64,000 nt of DNA from assembly GCF_029392895.1 (NCBI RefSeq), contig NZ_CP114200.1, positions 7,942,501 through 8,006,500 on the forward strand. Reading direction: 5' to 3'. Each line of letters opens with the position of its first letter. Within the stretch, counting starts at the first letter, position 1. Positions 1-8,477 of this stretch are shown here, one piece after another. The translations under genes and the position numbers were made by a program. This stretch comes from Streptomyces sp. 71268. GTDB taxonomy: Bacteria; Actinomycetota; Actinomycetes; Streptomycetales; Streptomycetaceae. Below the pieces are notes generated by a model, which was not told the DNA's origin, made no database searches, and worked only from the letters and a program-made list of their open reading frames with translations.

Positions 1-352
1 TGTCCTCCAGGTGGCCCGCGTCCCGCGCCACCACCCGCGTCATGAGGTCGCCGCCGCCGGTGATCGAGAACGCCTCGATGATCTCCGGCACCTCGGCGAG
101 CGCGTCCCCCACGTCGTCCAGGTGCCCCTGGGTCACCTCGACGTGCACGAAGGCCAGCACCGGATGGCCCAGGGCGGCGGCCGACAGGCGTGGCCCGCTA
201 CCGGTGATCACCCCGTCGCGCTCCAGCCGGTCGAGCCGTGCCTGCAGGGTGCCGCGGGCGACGCCGAGCAGCCGGGCGTACTCCCGCACGCTGGTGCGCG
301 GCTGCTCCAGGAGCAGCCGCAGGATCTTCGCGTCGAGGGCGTCCACGGCCAC
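1..352 (-). CDS. Lrp/AsnC family transcriptional regulator (partial, C-terminus off the window)
   Basis: This is the first 117 residues of a feast/famine (Lrp/AsnC) regulator; such proteins bind DNA as dimers or octamers and sense amino acids through a C-terminal RAM domain. The sequence shows the family opening (LDAKILRLLLEQPR), a winged helix at about residues 20-45 (SVREYARLLGVARGTLQARLDRL), and the start of the RAM domain (VEVTQGHLDDV, then EAFSITGGGDLMTRVVA). The GTG at 352 is chosen because AGGAG lies about 10 nt upstream and no ATG is in frame before it. The gene is cut by the window edge, so its target is unknown. Confidence 0.88.
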   Translation of the reverse strand, partial: MAVDALDAKILRLLLEQPRTSVREYARLLGVARGTLQARLDRLERDGVITGSGPRLSAAALGHPVLAFVHVEVTQGHLDDVGDALAEVPEIIEAFSITGGGDLMTRVVARDAGHLED

Positions 353-479
353 GGGCCACCGGCTCCTGTTCGTCGTTGCTCGTCCCGCTCGTCCGCACGG
401 GCCCAGAAGGTCCCCTATGCGGCCTGGTGACTGTACCAACGGCCCCCGGTGGCCCGGGCGCCGCGCGGGGTCACGCCCG

Positions 480-1133
480 TCATCCGGGGGCGTGGGCGGC
501 CCGCAGGGTGTCGATCACCTCGTCGTCGCTGACCTGCTCGAAGTCCGCGTACCACTGGCCGACCGAGCCGAAGGGTCGTGGCTGGTGCGCGCACACCACG
601 TCGTCGGCCTCGGGGCCGAGCGCGGTGGCGGCCTCGACGGAGCAGACCGGGGCCGCGAGCACCACCCGGGCCGGCCGCATGCGGCGCACCGCCCGCAGCG
701 CGGCGTGGGCCGTGACGCCGGTGGCGAGCCCGTCGTCCACCACGATGACCGTGCGGCCGCGCAGGTCGGGCGCCGGACGCCCGCCCCGGTACAGGTCCTC
801 GCGGCGGTGCAGCTCGGTGCGCGCCCGCGCGACCTGCGCGCCCAGTCGGTCCGCCGTCAGGTCCAGCATGGCCAACGCCCGCTCGTCGTACAGCGGCGGG
901 TCCTCGCCGGTCAGGGCCCCGACACCGAGTTCGGGGTTGAACGGTGGGCCGATCTTGCGCACCACCAGGACGTCCAGCGGCGCGTGCAGGACCCTGGCCA
1001 CCTCGTCGGCCACCGGCACCCCGCCGCGCGGCAGGGCCAGCACGAAGGGGCTGGCGACCTCGGAGTGGAGTTCGCGGTCGGCGAGCTGGGCGGCCAGCTC
1101 CCGGCCGGCTGCCCGGCGATCGGAGAAGAGCAT
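480..1133 (-). CDS. Phosphoribosyltransferase family protein
   Basis: A 217-residue protein of the type I phosphoribosyltransferase fold. The PRPP-binding loop is clear at residues 129-140 (VIVVDDGLATGV), with ALPRGGVPVADEVA at 33-46 forming the first strand and loop. Stand-alone proteins of this type are common in actinomycetes and usually have no proven substrate, so nucleobase salvage is only one possibility. The ATG at 1133 follows AGGGAGG at good spacing; longer in-frame readings run back over the hydrolase gene and are rejected. The upstream hydrolase gene ends 59 nt away on the same strand, and these two domains are often neighbours or fused, so co-transcription is likely. Confidence 0.85.
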   Translation of the reverse strand: MLFSDRRAAGRELAAQLADRELHSEVASPFVLALPRGGVPVADEVARVLHAPLDVLVVRKIGPPFNPELGVGALTGEDPPLYDERALAMLDLTADRLGAQVARARTELHRREDLYRGGRPAPDLRGRTVIVVDDGLATGVTAHAALRAVRRMRPARVVLAAPVCSVEAATALGPEADDVVCAHQPRPFGSVGQWYADFEQVSDDEVIDTLRAAHAPG

Positions 1134-1192
1134 GGCGGTTCCTCCCTTCCGCCCGTGCGGCGCCCGGTCGCCCCGGCGCCGCACGGGCACGG

Positions 1193-1864
1193 TCATCGGT
1201 CGTCCCCGCGGCGCATGCCGAGGAACCAGTCCCGGGCGGCGTGCGCGACGACCTCCAGGGCACCCGGCTCCGCGAAGAGGTGTCCGGCGCCCGGCACGAC
1301 GCGCAGGGTCCACGGGGCGGTCAGGCGCTCGGCCGCCTCCTCGTTCAGGCGCAGCACCCGCGGGTCCGCGCCGCCGACGACGAGCAGTACCGGCGCCCGT
1401 ACGGCGGTCAACGCCGGGCCCGCCAGGTCCGGGCGCCCACCACGGGAGACCACGGCGGCCACCCGGTCGGCCCGCTCGGCCGCCGCGACGAGCGCCGCCG
1501 CGGCCCCGGTACTGGCGCCGAAGAGGCCCACCGGGACCTCGTGCGTGTCGGCCCGGCGGTCGAGCCAGTCCACGACCGCCGCGACGCGTCGGGCCAGCAT
1601 CGGGATGTCGAACCGCAACTCGGCCGTCACCTGGTCGACGCGCTCCTCCTCCGGGCTGAGCAGGTCGACGAGTACGGTGCCGAGACCGGCCTCGTGCAGC
1701 GTCCCGGCCACCGCCCGGTTCCGCGGGCTGTGCCGCGAGCTGCCGCTGCCGTGCGCGAAGGCGACCACGCCGAGTGGTTCGGCGGGCAGCGTGAGGTCGC
1801 CCGGCAGCGCCACGTCATCGACGTCCACGCTGATGGCCTGCGTCGTGGTGGCTGTCGTCGCCAT
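1193..1864 (-). CDS. Alpha/beta hydrolase, dienelactone-hydrolase-like
   Basis: A 223-residue cytoplasmic alpha/beta hydrolase without signal peptide. A likely triad can be read: Ser118 in the nucleophile elbow GASTG, Asp167 in GGADPRV and His195 in GAGHLF; the oxyanion region is FAHGSGSSRHSPRN at about 37-50. The short length without a lid domain fits the dienelactone-hydrolase-like group, whose members cleave small esters or lactones. The substrate is not evident. It lies just upstream of the phosphoribosyltransferase gene on the same strand, probably in one transcript. Confidence 0.85.
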   Translation of the reverse strand: MATTATTTQAISVDVDDVALPGDLTLPAEPLGVVAFAHGSGSSRHSPRNRAVAGTLHEAGLGTVLVDLLSPEEERVDQVTAELRFDIPMLARRVAAVVDWLDRRADTHEVPVGLFGASTGAAAALVAAAERADRVAAVVSRGGRPDLAGPALTAVRAPVLLVVGGADPRVLRLNEEAAERLTAPWTLRVVPGAGHLFAEPGALEVVAHAARDWFLGMRRGDDR

Positions 1865-2547
1865 GCTGGATGCCTCCCACCCCGCCCGACCGCCCGCCGG
1901 GGAAACCTCCGGACGGTCCGGCGTGTGCTGCTGTCGCGTCTGGCTCGGTGGCTACCGGGCCCGGCTCGCCCGTGTCGGGCGGCCGGCGCCGGATGCCGGC
2001 TCTCGGTTCCTGGTTCTCGGGTACGGGATGTCGCCGGCCGACCCGTGACGGTCGGCGTACGGCGCCGGGCCCGCGACCCGGCCGGCCACGCCTGCGCCCG
2101 GTGCCGGGGCCCGGCGCGCGGGCGCCGAGGCGTGCCCGCCGGCCGGGTACCCACCCTCGCCGGGGCGCACCACCCCTGGGCCCGACGAATCCGCCGGCTC
2201 GCGCGGGGCGCCAGCCACGCGGTGGGGCGCGGGCGGCGCGGGCTCGTCGCGGGCCGGGGCGGTGGGTGACGGCGGTGGGTGGTGGGCGCCGTGGTGACAC
2301 AGGTGCGTGCGTGGCCCGGCTCTGTGGTCCGTTGGCTCGCTTCTGGCCCGGTCGGAGCGGCCGATAGTGGGCCAATGGCCCAGCGGTCGCGGGGTGTGTT
2401 GAGCCAACGAGGACGTCAATGCTGTGATGGTCCCGTCGATGGCGCTGCGGAACCCTCCGCGGCGTCATTTTTCGTGCTGACGCGCGCGGACCGTGGGAAC
2501 GCGCGCCGTCCGCTGTTCGCGCTGGATGACAGAAGGGGTGGGAAACC
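1865..2547. other. Intergenic region between divergent genes
   Basis: About 680 bases between the leftward hydrolase and the rightward FUSC gene. Several long open frames cross it on both strands, but their translations are Pro/Arg/Gly-rich with no domain and look like GC-rich shadows. It must hold promoters for both flanking genes; I see no clear operator or hairpin. Confidence 0.5.
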
Positions 2548-4065
2548 GTGCTCAAGAAGATGTTCGTGGCTCCGGACCCGGGGCGGCTGCGCCTGCGCAG
2601 CGCGGCCCGGTCCGTCCTCGGCATCGGTTTGGCGGTCGCCGTGTGCGGCCTCGCCGGCCACTCGCTCGTGGCCGCCATCACCGGCGGGCTCGCCGCCTTG
2701 CTCGCACTCTTCACGGTCCTCGACACGACGGTGCGCGGGCAGGCCGTCACCACCGCGCTGCTGCCCGTGGCCGGCTTCCCCGTGCTGGCCCTCGCGGCCG
2801 GGCTGCACGACTATCCGCTGGCCCGTGACATCGCCTTCCTGGCCGTCGTCGGGGCGGGCGTGTACGCGCGCCGCTGGGGCCCGCGCGGCCATTCCCTGGG
2901 CGTGTTCGCGTTCATGACCTTCTTCGCGACGCAGTTCCTGCACACGGTGCCGGGACAGCTACCGGAGCTGTACGCGGCCGTCACGCTCTCCCTGCTCGCC
3001 GCCTCCCTCGTCCGCTTCGGCCTGTGGTGCTACGAGCGGCGCCTGCCGCCGCCCGCCGTCCCGGCCCCCGCGCCACCCGAGGGCCGGGGCCTGGCCCGGA
3101 TCACCACCCGGCAGGCGGTCCAGGCGACCGCCGGCGGGGCGTTCGCGCTCGTCGTGGGCCAGGTGCTCTCGCACGAGCGTTGGTACTGGGCCGTCGGCGC
3201 CACCTGGTGGGTGTTCGTGAACACCGCGTCGCGGGGCGAGACCCTGGTCCGCGGCTTCCGCCGGGCGCTCGGCACCGTCATCGGCGTCGCCCTCGGCCTG
3301 GTCATCGCCGTGCCGCTGGACGGAGCCCCCGTCCCCACCGCGATCCTCGTCGCCCTCTGCGTGTTCGGCATCTTCTACACGGCCGCCGTCTCCTACACCT
3401 GGATGATGCTCGCGGTGACCCTCATGGCGGGGCTCCTCTACGGGTCGCTGGGCGTGCTGGACCCGGGGCTGCTCGGGCTGCGGGTGACCGAGACCGCCGT
3501 GGGCGCGCTCGGCGCCGCGCTGGCCGTGCTGTGCGTGCTGCCCGTCACCACGCACGCCACCACCGACGCCTGGGTCCAGCGGGCCGTGCGCTGCGTGCAC
3601 GCCTGCACCGCCGAGGCGGCGGCGCGCCTGGCCGGCTCGGCCACCGCCGACCCCGCGCCGCGCGTCGCCGAACTGGAGGCACTCCTCGGCAAGGTGCGGC
3701 TGTCGCTCGCCCCGCTGGTGCACCCGCTGAGCCCGCTGCGCGCCCGCAAGGCGCGCGCCCGGCAGGTGCTGGCCCTGCTCGACGACTGCGCCCGCGAGGT
3801 GCGCGGCCTCGCCTCCATCGCCGGCGACCCGGAGGCGTCCCACGACGCCCGGCTCACCGCCGCCTGTCAGCGCGTCGAGGCCGCCGTCGAGTCGCTGACC
3901 ACCCCGGACCGGGTCCGCGAGGTGGTGTCGCCGGCCCCGGCCGCCGCGGCGCAACCGGTCGCGACGGAGCCCGCGCTGGTCCACCTGCACGGCTTGGAGC
4001 GGGCGCTGACCGAGCTCGCCGCCCCGTTGCGCAGCTCCCCGCGCGCGCCCCTGGCCGACGCCTGA
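2548..4065 (+). CDS. FUSC family membrane protein (putative aromatic acid exporter type)
   Basis: A 505-residue integral membrane protein. Hydrophobic segments fill about residues 25-160, a charged loop follows (YERRLPPPAVPAPAPPEGRG), and a second membrane block spans about 190-340 with the characteristic stretch WYWAVGATWWVFVNTASRGE followed by RGFRRALGTVIGVALG. That arrangement, ending in a cytoplasmic helical tail of about 150 residues, fits the FUSC (fusaric acid resistance/AaeB) superfamily, whose known members export aromatic acids. The substrate here is not known. The start is GTG at 2548 behind a weak AAGGGG. A strong hairpin follows the stop codon. Confidence 0.82.
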   Translation: MLKKMFVAPDPGRLRLRSAARSVLGIGLAVAVCGLAGHSLVAAITGGLAALLALFTVLDTTVRGQAVTTALLPVAGFPVLALAAGLHDYPLARDIAFLAVVGAGVYARRWGPRGHSLGVFAFMTFFATQFLHTVPGQLPELYAAVTLSLLAASLVRFGLWCYERRLPPPAVPAPAPPEGRGLARITTRQAVQATAGGAFALVVGQVLSHERWYWAVGATWWVFVNTASRGETLVRGFRRALGTVIGVALGLVIAVPLDGAPVPTAILVALCVFGIFYTAAVSYTWMMLAVTLMAGLLYGSLGVLDPGLLGLRVTETAVGALGAALAVLCVLPVTTHATTDAWVQRAVRCVHACTAEAAARLAGSATADPAPRVAELEALLGKVRLSLAPLVHPLSPLRARKARARQVLALLDDCAREVRGLASIAGDPEASHDARLTAACQRVEAAVESLTTPDRVREVVSPAPAAAAQPVATEPALVHLHGLERALTELAAPLRSSPRAPLADA

Positions 4066-4103
4066 CCGGCCGCCCCGACGCGCCGGCCGCCTCCGCCGAG
4101 GGC

Positions 4104-4144
4104 AACGGGCCCGTACCCGGTCACGTACCGGGTACGGGCCCGTT
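4104..4144. terminator. Bidirectional terminator between convergent genes
   Basis: A perfect 17-bp inverted repeat, 4104-4120 (AACGGGCCCGTACCCGG) with 4128-4144, around a 7-nt loop. It lies between the ends of the convergent FUSC and YciI-like genes, so it can serve both strands. Confidence 0.85.
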
Positions 4145-4168
4145 CGCGTACGCGCTCGCCGGGCGACG

Positions 4169-4558
4169 TCAGCGCGGCAGGTCCGTGGGCAGCTCGTGCA
4201 CCTCCACGGGGAAGTTGTGCGAGTCGCCGGGGCCGGGCGCGGCCGACGCCCGGGCGGCGATCTCGACCGCCCGGTCGAGGTCGGCGACGTCCACCACCCA
4301 GTAGCCGGCCAGCAGCTTCTCCCGCCCGTCGTGCGTGCCGTCACTGACCCGTGGGGGCCCGTCGTCCCTGGCCCACACGCTGGTCACCAGCGCCGGACCG
4401 CCGAGGCCGCGCGCCTCCACCAGCTCGCCGGAGGCGGACAACTCCTCGTTGAGCCGCCCCATGTGCTCGACCATCGCCTGGAACTCCTCGGGCGAGTACG
4501 CGGCGATCTCCTCGTCCCACCGCGTGGCACTGCCGAACAACTGCACCATGTACAGCAT
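4169..4558 (-). CDS. YciI-like / DGPF-domain protein
   Basis: A 129-residue protein of the YciI-like (DGPF, dimeric alpha-beta barrel) family. It opens MLYMVQLFGSATRWDEEIAA, has a central helix (FQAMVEHMGRLNEELSASG), the family segment VSDGTHDGREKLLAGYWVVDV near residues 75-95 and a typical end (AVEIAARASAAPGPGDSHN). In actinomycetes such proteins are often encoded near ECF sigma factors, but none is present here and the reaction is unknown. The ATG at 4558 follows GAGGAGG; the 18-residue longer frame has no ribosome site and is not used. Confidence 0.85.
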   Translation of the reverse strand: MLYMVQLFGSATRWDEEIAAYSPEEFQAMVEHMGRLNEELSASGELVEARGLGGPALVTSVWARDDGPPRVSDGTHDGREKLLAGYWVVDVADLDRAVEIAARASAAPGPGDSHNFPVEVHELPTDLPR

Positions 4559-4746
4559 CGTTGCCGCCTCCTCGGGTCTCAGCAGACCTCCCCCCGAGGC
4601 TTTTCCGCCCATCCGCCGCTCCCCTCCGTGCTACCCGATCTCCGTCGTGGTCGCATGCATCTAGAGCCGTGCGGGTGAACCGGGCATCCTGGTCCGGACC
4701 TACGGCTACGGCCCGTCCTCATCCGGCGGGCCGAGAAAGGTGCGAC

Positions 4747-5862
4747 ATGGCGAGCGCCACGAGCGATGAGAGCAAGACCGGCGACGGGGCGACCCCCGGT
4801 GACCAGCGGGCGTACATCGGCTCGTTCACCTCGGCGGGAGGCTGGGGCGTCAGCGTCGCCACGGTCGAACCGGACAGCGGGGCCCTGACCGTCAAGTACT
4901 CGACCGACATCGTGGAGAACCCCTCCTACCTGGCCCTCTCACGGGAGCAGGGGGTGTTGTACGCGGTGAGCGAGACGCCCGACGGCTATGGCGCGGCCTT
5001 CTCCCTGGGCGACCCCGACCGGCCGGCCCCCCTCGGCCTGCCGGCGGCCGTCGGCGGCGACGACCCCACGCACCTGTCGCTGACCGAGGGCCACGTGCTG
5101 ACCGCCCACTACTCGTCGGGCACCATCAGCGTCCTGCCCTACCTCCTGGACCCGGAGGGGCACGGCACCTGGTGTGGCCTGGCCCGGCCCACCGACGTAC
5201 GACAGCACGAGGGGTCGGGCCCCGACCCGGAGCGGCAGCGGGGCCCGCACGCGCACGCCGTGCTGCCCGACCCGTCCGGGCGCTGGGTGCTCGCCGTTGA
5301 CCTGGGCACGGACACGGTCCACAGCTACGAGCTGGACGCCGAGCGGGGCACCCTGCGCCCGCACCACGCCGCCCGCTTCACGCCGGGCGCCGGCCCGCGC
5401 AGCCTGGCCTTCCACCCGGGCGGTGAGTGGGCCTACGTGACCAACGAACTGGACTCCACGGTCACCGTCTGCCGCTGGGACGCCGCCACGGGCGAGCTGA
5501 CCCCCGGCGCGGCGGTCAGCGTGCTGCCGCCACGGGAGGGCGAGGACCTGCCGCGCAACTACCCGTCCGAGCTGGTCGTCGCGCCCGACGGGCGGTTCGT
5601 GTGGGTCGCCAACCGAGGCCACGACAGCATCGCCGTCCTCGCCCTCAACGCGACGGGCGACCAGCTTGAGCTGCGGACCACGGTGGACTGCGGCGGGCAC
5701 TGGCCCCGGCACCTCGCGCTGTCGGCGACGGGGGAGCGGCTGTACGTGGCCAACGAACGCTCCGGCGGGGTGGCCTGGTTCACCGTCGACGCCGAGACGG
5801 GGGTCCCGACCTGGTCGGGCTCGGTCGACGCCCCCGCGGCGTCGTGCGTGGTGCTCGCCTGA
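4747..5862 (+). CDS. Lactonase family protein (6-phosphogluconolactonase-like beta-propeller)
   Basis: A 371-residue protein of the Pgl/YbhE seven-bladed propeller family, in which the characterised members hydrolyse 6-phosphogluconolactone in the pentose phosphate pathway. Family signatures are YIGSFTSAGGWGVSVATV near the N-terminus, NPSYLALSREQGVLYAVSE, HAHAVLPDPSGRWVLAVDLGTD in the middle, and YPSELVVAPDGRFVWVANRG and WPRHLALSATGERLYVANE towards the end; the conserved His-Ala-His and Asp/Glu positions are retained. Start is ATG 4747 after GAGAAAGG; a 62-residue upstream extension is low complexity and rejected. No signal peptide is seen, so it is probably cytoplasmic. Another lactone as substrate is possible. 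Confidence 0.85.
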   Translation: MASATSDESKTGDGATPGDQRAYIGSFTSAGGWGVSVATVEPDSGALTVKYSTDIVENPSYLALSREQGVLYAVSETPDGYGAAFSLGDPDRPAPLGLPAAVGGDDPTHLSLTEGHVLTAHYSSGTISVLPYLLDPEGHGTWCGLARPTDVRQHEGSGPDPERQRGPHAHAVLPDPSGRWVLAVDLGTDTVHSYELDAERGTLRPHHAARFTPGAGPRSLAFHPGGEWAYVTNELDSTVTVCRWDAATGELTPGAAVSVLPPREGEDLPRNYPSELVVAPDGRFVWVANRGHDSIAVLALNATGDQLELRTTVDCGGHWPRHLALSATGERLYVANERSGGVAWFTVDAETGVPTWSGSVDAPAASCVVLA

Positions 5863-5879
5863 CACCGGCCGCGCGCCGA

Positions 5880-5930
5880 CCGGCGACGGGCACCGCGCCC
5901 CGGACACGGGGTGCGGTGCCCGTTCGCCGG
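5880..5930 (+). terminator. Terminator after the lactonase gene
   Basis: Long imperfect hairpin 17 nt past the lactonase stop: the left arm starts CCGGCGACGGGCACCGC and pairs with the right arm ending GTGCCCGTTCGCCGG, with one bulged base and a short ACA-centred loop. Confidence 0.75.
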
Positions 5931-5957
5931 CCAGGGGGAATTCGGAAGGAACGCGGC

Positions 5958-6026
5958 GAAGGACCCGGCTCGTACCGCCCCCACCTGGGGCGGCCCGCCC
6001 ACGAGGGGCGGCGAGCCGGGTCCTTC
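5958..6026. repeat. Long inverted repeat with inner hairpin
   Basis: Arms GAAGGACCCGGCTCG (5958-5972) and CGAGCCGGGTCCTTC (6012-6026) pair perfectly over 15 bp around a 39-nt interior that itself contains CCGCCCC/GGGGCGG complements. It may be a second terminator between the convergent lactonase and CbiX-like genes. Confidence 0.65.
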
Positions 6027-6219
6027 CATGTGTCCTGGTTCCGACGCCGGGTTCGGGCGAGCCGCGCGCGAGGTGGCGTACGGGCGGCGCACGGTGAGGC
6101 GCCGTCACCGGCGTCGACCGGCTGCACCGCTGGTGGCAGGAGCCTGGGGCCGTCCGTGTCGGCCCGGTGCGGTCCGCGTACCGCCCGGGCCGGCGGCCAC
6201 GGCCTGGCCGGCCGGCGGG

Positions 6220-7209
6220 CTAGCGGTTGGGCGTGCCGGGGAGCGTGAGGCCGAGCGCCGCGGCGTACGCGGACAGCACCAGGCGGCCCACGGCCGGGTA
6301 GGCGCCCAGCGGCTCGGCCGCCGCGCAGCCCGCCTCGTTGGCCGCCGTCTCGATCAGCTCGGCGGACACCTCGGGGCCGATCAGGTACGGGGCCAGCGCG
6401 AGGCGCTGCGAACCGGCGCCGAGCAACTGCTCGGCGGTGCGGGCCACGGCGCCCTTCTCGTCGAGCGGCGCGGCCAGTACCGGCACGGCGAGGCGCGCCG
6501 AGAGCAACATGCCGGTGATGCCCGCCGCCTGCACGGCCTCCGGACCACCGACGGTGGCCAGGATGATGCCGTCGGCCGCGGTGGCCACCGTGAACAGGCG
6601 GGCGCGGTCGGCGCGGGCGAGCCCGGCCTCCGAGAGCCGCACGTGCAGCGCCTCGGCGAGCAGCGGGTGCGGGCCGAGCGGGTCGGTGAACAGGGCGGCG
6701 CAGCCGCTGCCCTCGACGGCCTGCCGCGCGCGGGCCACCAACTCGCTGTCGGGACCGGCGAGGAGCGGTACCACCACGGCCGCCGGCCCGTCCGCGTCGA
6801 TCGCGGCCTGTCGCTGGGCGCCGTACGCCGCCTCCTGGGCCGCGGCGTCGGACGCGTCCGTGGCCGCCTCGCTCGGCTGGCCCGCGGCGCTGGTCTGCGC
6901 GGCGGCGAGCAGGGCCGCGCGGTCGCGCGCGGCCTGAGCCAGCGTCGCCTCCAAGGCCGGGGCCTGCTCGTCGGCGCCGCCGACGTAGCCGACCCGGGCG
7001 TCGAGGCCGGGCAGCTCGGAGCGCGCGATGCTCAGCACCTCGTCGACCACCGCGCGCGTCACGGGGTCGGGAGCCCCGGGCACGGCGAGCACCAGCGGCG
7101 GCGCGCCGACGGGCGCCGCGGCGGGCTCGGGTCGCCGGTGCCGTCCGGACTGGCGAGGTCGTGGCGTTCGTACAGGCAGGCCGGACGCGGGCCCGGTGGG
7201 GGAACTCAT
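6220..7209 (-). CDS. CbiX/SirB-like (sirohydrochlorin chelatase family) protein
   Basis: A 329-residue protein built as two chelatase-like halves, as in actinomycete proteins annotated as sirohydrochlorin chelatase. The first half begins at about residue 38 (LVLAVPGAPDPVTRAVVDEV), includes a linker rich in Ala/Gln, and continues with AVVVPLLAGPDSE. The second half includes GPHPLLAEALHVRLSEAGL and LALAPYLIGPEVSAELIETA. The usual metal-binding HGSRD motif at the start is replaced by VPGAPDP, so activity as a cobalt or iron chelatase is doubtful. No cobalamin or siroheme genes are adjacent. The N-terminal 35 residues are basic and probably disordered. Confidence 0.72.
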   Translation of the reverse strand: MSSPTGPASGLPVRTPRPRQSGRHRRPEPAAAPVGAPPLVLAVPGAPDPVTRAVVDEVLSIARSELPGLDARVGYVGGADEQAPALEATLAQAARDRAALLAAAQTSAAGQPSEAATDASDAAAQEAAYGAQRQAAIDADGPAAVVVPLLAGPDSELVARARQAVEGSGCAALFTDPLGPHPLLAEALHVRLSEAGLARADRARLFTVATAADGIILATVGGPEAVQAAGITGMLLSARLAVPVLAAPLDEKGAVARTAEQLLGAGSQRLALAPYLIGPEVSAELIETAANEAGCAAAEPLGAYPAVGRLVLSAYAAALGLTLPGTPNR

Positions 7210-7348
7210 GGCGCCGCATGTTAGCCGTTTGACGAGGAGCGCTGTTCAGGTGGGTATAACTAGGCCGAATCCGTCCCGTTTTATCCGGCGTTTTGGGTCG
7301 TGTGTGGCGCGCTACCCGAAATGCAGCGGTGACTACGGGCCGGTCCCG

Positions 7349-7374
7349 GGGCCGGGGCGCGACCGCCCCGGCCC
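7349..7374 (-). terminator. Terminator after the sugar-kinase gene
   Basis: Perfect 11-bp stem GGGCCGGGGCG / CGCCCCGGCCC with loop CGAC, 14 nt downstream of the stop of the leftward kinase gene. Confidence 0.75.
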
Positions 7375-7387
7375 TCGCGGGCAACGG

Positions 7388-8473
7388 CTAGAGCACCTGG
7401 AGCAGTTCCCCGTCCACCGGTAGCCGCAGCGCGTCCGCCGCGAGCGCCGACGCCACGCGCAGCGCCCCCGCCAGCGGGTCGCCGGCCGCCTCCGTGACCG
7501 GCACTCCGGGCAGGCGGCGGGCCAACTCCCGCCGTACCGGGTCGACCAGCGGCGCCCCCATCCGGAAGAGCCCGCCGGTCAGCGCCAGCGCCCCGGCGTC
7601 GTCGCCGCGCGCCGCCTGGTCGGTGCTGGGCGGGTGGGGGAAGGCGGCCTGCGCGGCGCGTGCGATGTGGTCCGCCGCCTCGTGCAGGATGGCGGCCGCC
7701 ACCGGGTCGGTGGCCGCGCAACGGCCGACCTCCGGGGCGAAGGAGGCCAGCACGGCTGGCCGGTCGGGGCGCGGGTACAGCAGCCCCGGCAGGTGCTCCG
7801 GCGGCCCGAACACGGCCTCGAGGCGGGACAGCAGCGGCTGCGAGCCGCCCGCCCGCCCGTCGTGGGCGCGCATGGCCGCCTCGAGTCCGGCCCGGCCGAT
7901 CCACGCGCCACCGCCGCAGTCGCCCAGCAGGTGACCCCAGCCGTCCACGCGCCGCCAGGCGCCGTGCGGGCCGTCACCGAGGTCGGTGCCGAGGGCGATC
8001 ATGCCGGTGCCAGCCGCCACGACGGCGCCCGGGCGCTGGCCGAGCGCCCCGACGTAGGCCGTGACGCCGTCGGCCGCCAGCGCGAGCCGTCGCAAGCCGA
8101 GGGCGTCGGTGAGCGCGGCGGGCAGGTGGGCCCGCAGGTCGTCGCCGAGGCTGGCCATGCCGGCCGCGCCCACGCAGACGGCGGCCACCCGCTCGGCGCC
8201 GACCTGGCGCAGCAGCCGCTGGGCCGCCGGCAGCACCCGGGCGAGCAGCCCGGCGGCGTCGATGCCGTGCTCCCCGACGAGGGCGGGGCTGGGGGAGTGC
8301 CAGGTCAGCGGCTCGGTGGCGGGGGCGCCCAGCGGCCCGACGGAGCCGAGGGCGATGCGTACGCCCGAGCCGCCGGAGTCGATGCCCAGGGCGTAGTGGA
8401 CGGCGGGGGCGCGCGGGCCGGGCTCGGGGGCGTGGCCGGCGGCCGGGGCCGGCTGGGGGTCGAGGGCGCTCAT
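7388..8473 (-). CDS. N-acetylglucosamine kinase / BadF-type ATPase family protein
   Basis: A 361-residue sugar-kinase-like ATPase of the ASKHA fold. Phosphate 1 motif ALGIDSGGSGVRIALG follows a Pro/Ala-rich N-terminal 27 residues; VAAGTGMIALG is the phosphate 2 region and GWGHLLGDCGGGAWIGR is the family hallmark of GlcNAc-kinase-like BadF ATPases; ALTGGLFRMGAPLVDPV is the adenosine motif. The likely reaction is phosphorylation of GlcNAc or a related amino sugar recovered from wall or chitin, inferred from the family. Its ATG is 4 nt beyond the stop of the upstream DUF2510 gene, so the two are probably co-transcribed. Confidence 0.82.
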   Translation of the reverse strand: MSALDPQPAPAAGHAPEPGPRAPAVHYALGIDSGGSGVRIALGSVGPLGAPATEPLTWHSPSPALVGEHGIDAAGLLARVLPAAQRLLRQVGAERVAAVCVGAAGMASLGDDLRAHLPAALTDALGLRRLALAADGVTAYVGALGQRPGAVVAAGTGMIALGTDLGDGPHGAWRRVDGWGHLLGDCGGGAWIGRAGLEAAMRAHDGRAGGSQPLLSRLEAVFGPPEHLPGLLYPRPDRPAVLASFAPEVGRCAATDPVAAAILHEAADHIARAAQAAFPHPPSTDQAARGDDAGALALTGGLFRMGAPLVDPVRRELARRLPGVPVTEAAGDPLAGALRVASALAADALRLPVDGELLQVL

Positions 8474-8477
8474 CGGC

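Noticed and set aside
42..2048. Long plus-strand frames over the first 2 kb
   Set aside because: They oppose the AsnC-type, phosphoribosyltransferase and hydrolase genes, all of which have recognisable motifs and ribosome sites.
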